Virus record (IMG/VR): IMGVR_UViG_3300019762_000007
Span: 1-64,000 of that record
Direction: 5' to 3' (one strand)
DNA from: a virus
Length of the DNA stretch: 64,000 bases
Below, one piece after another: positions 60,663-64,000 of this stretch. Each line of letters starts with the position of its first letter. Positions within the stretch are counted from its first letter, which is position 1. The position numbers were made by a program, and so were the translations under genes. The notes under the pieces are model-generated. The model was not told the DNA's origin. It saw nothing but the letters and a program-made list of their open reading frames with translations, and ran no database searches.

Positions 60663-62030
60663 TTGGGCACTTTATATTACTACGGAGATGATGTAAATCT
60701 CTCTAAATACAAACGTAATGTAGAGTTTAACTTTGCATTAGGAAAACTTAAAGAGCTTAAACAAATTGGATTGGACGTTGAGACTAATTTAGCAACTTAT
60801 GAACAAGGATTTAAGTTAACTACAGTACAGATTAGTAATATAAAAGGTGATGAAGTTTATGTTTTTCAAATGTCTTTCTTAGATGCTGAAGAGAAACATA
60901 AACTTCTCTCATATCTAGCATCCCCAGAAGTAGTAAAGATATGTCAAAATGTGCCCTTTGAGTACAATCGACTTCAACAAGAAGGTTATATTGCAGAGAA
61001 CTTTTGGGATACTATGATAGCTGAGAAAGTTATCAAATCAGGTGAAGCTGAAGTAAAAGGTTCTTATTCTCTAGAAACTGTTATATATGAAAGATTCGGT
61101 GTATTATTGAACAAAGATATGCAAAAACAGTTCGGAGATAATATTATTACAGATGAGAAGCTTGAGTATGCAGCAATGGATGTTGTTTACTTAGGTAGAT
61201 TAGCTAGAATACAATATCTTCTACTTAAGGCTGACGATCAGTTAGAGGTAATGAAGCTTGAAAATGAGAATATTCTAGCTTTAGCTGATATGTCTTATGA
61301 AGGATTTACACTAGATGTTCCTAAATGGTTAGACAATATTGAGAAAGCACAGCCTTTATTAGATGCTTCAATTGAAGAATTAAATACTATTTTAAAAGAA
61401 GACTTTAGAGAACAAGCTATTAAAGATAAGTTTCTATTTGTAGAATCTCAAATTAGGTTTAATAAGAGATCTAGTACAGATAAATTAAAATTGCTTAGTT
61501 TAGTATTTGACGATATAGAAGGTACTTCTGAAGTATACCTTAAATCTTATCTAAAAGAAAAGGATTCTAATTTTCCTAATGTAGATGGTATGACTGCTAG
61601 ACAGGCTAATCCTATTATTAAGGAGTATTTATCTGTATATGAGAATAACAATTTTACCTTAATTAAATTGTTACTTAATAAAGACTACCTAACATTCTTC
61701 AATGCTTTCCTCACTAACTTCAGGGAAACTGTAATAAAGGAAGGTTTATATCTTCCAGAGAACTCTGTAGATATTAATTGGGGCAGTACTTCTAAAGTGT
61801 TAAAGGTTTTCCAATATGTAGATCCTAGAATAACATCTACAGCTGCTGAAGTAGTTGCAGACAATTTGCATAAACATAGGATATTCAAAAGCTATCAAAG
61901 AAGACAATTTTCTAATTCCTTATTAACTAAATTTGGTTACGGATTCTTAGATAAAGTAGATCCAGATGGAAGGATTAGGTCTAGATATGACCCTATTAAA
62001 ACTACTGGCAGAATAGGAAGCAGTTCGCCT
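60663..62030 (+). CDS. DNA polymerase family A, 5' exon (456 codons)
   Basis: Starts at a TTG (no ATG available), 2 nt after the previous stop. Residues 36-40 read G-L-D-V-E-T, motif I of the 3'-5' exonuclease, so a proofreading domain is present. The region before the end is the thumb and fingers entry (R-S-R-Y-D-P-I-K-T-T-G-R-I-G-S-S-S-P). The frame then enters the intron. Joining 62030 to 63058 gives S-S-S-P-N-M-Q-Q-I-P, the exact family A motif, and a 743-residue polymerase. Confidence 0.9.
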
Positions 62031-63057
62031 AAAATATGTTGGGCAGCGTGACCGTGAGGCACGTAAAAAATATCGGATGAATTGCTGGAAACCCTTTGGG
62101 CAATCGGCAGCCAAGTTAGAGATACATCTCTAAAAGGTTCAGAGACTACCTGAGCAATAAAGTTTGCTTAATAACAGGAAGTAGCCAGTAGTAGTTTATT
62201 GGTGAAAAAGCGTCCGACAACTTTGAATACACTGGAAATTATTGTATTTTTACATAAAATATTAAATTAATACAACAGATACCAGTATGGAATTAACTAA
62301 AACAGAGCTTATGGCTCTACTATCAACAACAGACTTTCATAAGGAAATAACAGCCAGTACAGGCGTACCTGTGTGGAAACTAGAGAACCTAATAAAGAGA
62401 TATAGCCTACAAGGATACAGAGATGAGAATAGATACAAATGTATCGAGCACTTATTAACTGTAGACAGCCCAGATTTTTGTTATTTATTAGGATTATGGG
62501 TTACTGATGGGTATTGGAATGAAGGTGCTTGGTGTATAGGGCTTAATGATAGAGATGTTTTACATAGACTAGGTAAAATATTTAATTGTAAAGTGTATAC
62601 GTCTAAACAAAAAGGAAAGAGCATCAGATATATCTTTACACTACCCTCTAGATTTTGTGATAAAATCAGGGAGTTGGGATACACACAAGGAGCTAAAACT
62701 TTTGATGTTCATTTACCTTACATACCAAAGGAAAATTGGAAATATGTTATTAGAGGTATGCTAGATGGAGATGGATCAATTACTAAAATAATTAGAAATT
62801 ACTCTGCTAGTTTCTTTTCTGTATCTAAAAACTTATTAATGGAATATACTAGGTATTTAACAGAGCTGGGGTTTAAATATAGTATACATTCACACGGGAA
62901 GTATGGTAAGTCTAATGTAGTAGTGAACTCCTTAGATTTTTTACTATATGTGTATACAGATAGATATGATTTATGTTTAGATAGAAAATTAAAAACAGTT
63001 AATGATAAAGTTGAAGAGATAGTCCAAGCCTATTCGATAATAAAGAATAGGAGATAG
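62031..63057 (+). mobile_element. Group I intron in the DNA polymerase gene
   Basis: The upstream exon ends in U (..GCCT) and the intron ends in G, as group I introns do. The core elements are visible: P-like AATTGCTGGAAACCC (62080), Q-like AATCGGCAGCC (62102), R-like GGTTCAGAGACTACC (62136) and S-like AAGAGATAGTCC (63014), with R AGACTA and S TAGTC forming P7. An AGCAA/TTGCT hairpin follows R. Length 1027 nt, with an endonuclease gene between R and the 3' end. Confidence 0.92.
62287..63057 (+). CDS. Intron-encoded LAGLIDADG homing endonuclease (256 aa)
   Basis: Two endonuclease motifs: L-L-G-L-W-V-T-D-G-Y (about residue 63) and I-R-G-M-L-D-G-D-G-S (about 157), giving a single-chain two-motif enzyme. 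Each Asp is conserved. The gene's 3' end overlaps the S element and the stop codon's last G is the last intron base. It probably cleaves intronless polymerase alleles to spread the intron. Confidence 0.88.
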   Translation: MELTKTELMALLSTTDFHKEITASTGVPVWKLENLIKRYSLQGYRDENRYKCIEHLLTVDSPDFCYLLGLWVTDGYWNEGAWCIGLNDRDVLHRLGKIFNCKVYTSKQKGKSIRYIFTLPSRFCDKIRELGYTQGAKTFDVHLPYIPKENWKYVIRGMLDGDGSITKIIRNYSASFFSVSKNLLMEYTRYLTELGFKYSIHSHGKYGKSNVVVNSLDFLLYVYTDRYDLCLDRKLKTVNDKVEEIVQAYSIIKNRR

Positions 63058-63921
63058 AACATGCAACAGATTCCTGCAAACGCATTGCCTAAAGATAGAC
63101 AGAATGATTATCGTAATGCTTTTATACCTAACTATCCTGGGTGGAAAATAGTATCTGGAGATATGGTTGGTCAAGAATTGGCTATTATAGCTGTAAGATC
63201 TGGAGAACCTTTATGGCTACATGCTCTTAGAAATTCTTTAGACTTACACTCAATTTCTGCTGCAATAGCTTATGGAGATAAGTGGGTGAAAGCAGCAGAA
63301 CCAGATTGTGTATTTGAGAAATTAAACGAATCTGGAGAGAAATCTTGGTTTAAATGTGACTGTAAAGGTCATAAAGAACTCAGGACTAATGGTAAAGCTG
63401 TGAATTTTGGTCTTGCTTACGGAATATCTTTTATAGGATTAGCTAATGACTTAAAAATACCTGAACAAGAAGCTAAAGATTTAATGAAAGATTACTTTAA
63501 AGGTTTTCCTAAGATTGCATCTTTCTTGTATAGTAGAGGTCAACTGGCTATGAAGTTAGGCTACTCTGAAACAATGAGTAAGTTTAAAAGAAGAAGACAT
63601 TTTCCTGATTTTGGTAAACCTGGCTGTGATTATGGAGCTATTGATAGAGCAGGTAAGAACGCTGTGATACAAGGTGAGGCTGCTGACCAGATAAAACTAG
63701 CTTTAGTTTACTGTAGACGCTGGATTAATGATAACAATCTTAGAGATAAGATTAAATTAGTCTGTACTGTACATGATCAAATTGATACTATGTGTGCTCC
63801 AGAAGTAGCAGAAATGTGGCGAGATAAGTTGCAGTTCTTTATGGAGAAGGCAGCTTTTGATTGTTTGGGAACAGATTTATTAAAAGCAGAAGTTAATATA
63901 ACAGACAAATGGAGTAAATAG
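63058..63921 (+). CDS. DNA polymerase family A, 3' exon (287 codons)
   Basis: In spliced numbering, motif A is V-S-G-D-M-V-G-Q-E-L (Asp491). Motif B is R-T-N-G-K-A-V-N-F-G-L-A-Y-G (Arg565, Lys569, Phe573, same spacing as in E. coli Pol I). Motif C is T-V-H-D-Q (Asp696). Motif C has Gln where Pol I has Glu; the catalytic Asp is kept. A Cys pair (K-C-D-C-K) before motif B is unusual. The enzyme is the probable replicative polymerase. Confidence 0.92.
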   Translation, partial: NMQQIPANALPKDRQNDYRNAFIPNYPGWKIVSGDMVGQELAIIAVRSGEPLWLHALRNSLDLHSISAAIAYGDKWVKAAEPDCVFEKLNESGEKSWFKCDCKGHKELRTNGKAVNFGLAYGISFIGLANDLKIPEQEAKDLMKDYFKGFPKIASFLYSRGQLAMKLGYSETMSKFKRRRHFPDFGKPGCDYGAIDRAGKNAVIQGEAADQIKLALVYCRRWINDNNLRDKIKLVCTVHDQIDTMCAPEVAEMWRDKLQFFMEKAAFDCLGTDLLKAEVNITDKWSK

Positions 63922-63922
63922 T

Positions 63923-64000
63923 ATGACAAAAATATTAAAATGTAACTGCGTTAGTGAGTTCCAAGATAAAACTTACGGAGTAGGAAATAGAGTATTTAAT
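63923..64000 (+). CDS. Small conserved protein, 3' end outside window
   Basis: ATG 1 nt after the polymerase stop; reads MTKILKCNCVSEFQDKTYGV then G-N-R-V-F-N. The K-C-x-C-x-x-x-F-Q-D-x-x-Y-G motif is typical of short phage proteins with a later CxxC that form a zinc ribbon. The second half is not in the window. Confidence 0.65.
   Translation, partial: MTKILKCNCVSEFQDKTYGVGNRVFN

Noticed and set aside
62031-62051. C-terminus K-I-C-W-A-A of the polymerase 5' part
   Set aside because: This is intron sequence read through the splice site; the true exon ends at 62030.
1-64000. CRISPR arrays, insertion sequences, integrase or attachment sites
   Set aside because: No regularly spaced repeats, transposase or recombinase was seen; the only mobile elements are the intein and the intron.

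Overview
This window is part of a tailed phage genome that I place among the crAss-like phages (Crassvirales) infecting Bacteroidota. The DNA is AT-rich and splits at about 36.3-36.5 kb into two divergent blocks, and most genes lack a Shine-Dalgarno sequence. The minus-strand block has the crAss-like order: terminase, portal, scaffold-like protein, HK97-type capsid protein, small connector proteins, a giant muzzle-type tail protein, very large virion cargo proteins, then fibre-like proteins. The plus strand carries a giant RNA polymerase-like protein with a D-x-D-x-D motif and a family A DNA polymerase. An intein in the terminase and a group I intron in the polymerase fit the crAss-like branch known for large, intron- and intein-rich genomes; that placement is inference.

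Region 1 (1-36.3 kb, minus strand, late genes, transcribed right to left). Small genes (36.3-34.6 kb) lead into a candidate small terminase and TerL, which is split by a 381-residue LAGLIDADG intein. Portal, scaffold-like protein and major capsid protein follow; the capsid gene has its own terminator. Next come connector or head proteins, a jelly-roll fibre-like protein, and a membrane-protein cassette (23.1-21.7 kb) with holin-like proteins and an overlapping spanin-like pair. A second abundant-type structural gene with its own terminator is followed by ring/adaptor and IHF-like proteins, the 1255-residue muzzle protein, and four cargo-type proteins (502, 770, 1822 and 1043 residues). The 1822-residue protein ends in an HExxH metallopeptidase-like domain. 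The block closes with tail-appendage genes and runs off the left edge.

Region 2 (36.3-51.3 kb, plus strand, probably early genes). About forty small genes are mostly unrecognisable. Exceptions are an acyl-carrier-protein-like protein lacking the modified serine, several zinc-ribbon proteins, a phosphoribosyltransferase-like protein, and an 828-residue protein built of repeated SH3-like and cysteine modules. This region is rich in structured RNA: tRNA-like genes and several long nested hairpins. None of the tRNA-like genes has an ordinary anticodon arm in the ordinary place. Some have loops of the wrong size, some have large insertions, and two look circularly permuted (T arm before D arm, with canonical UUU and UCA anticodon loops at the 3' end). 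This is the most unusual feature of the window.

Region 3 (51.3-64 kb, plus strand). The giant RNA polymerase-like gene ends in a strong terminator. Five small genes follow, then the family A DNA polymerase, interrupted at its P-N-M-Q-Q-I-P motif by a 1027-nt group I intron with a LAGLIDADG endonuclease gene. A further small gene runs off the right edge. All functions are read from motifs and gene order; no database search was possible.
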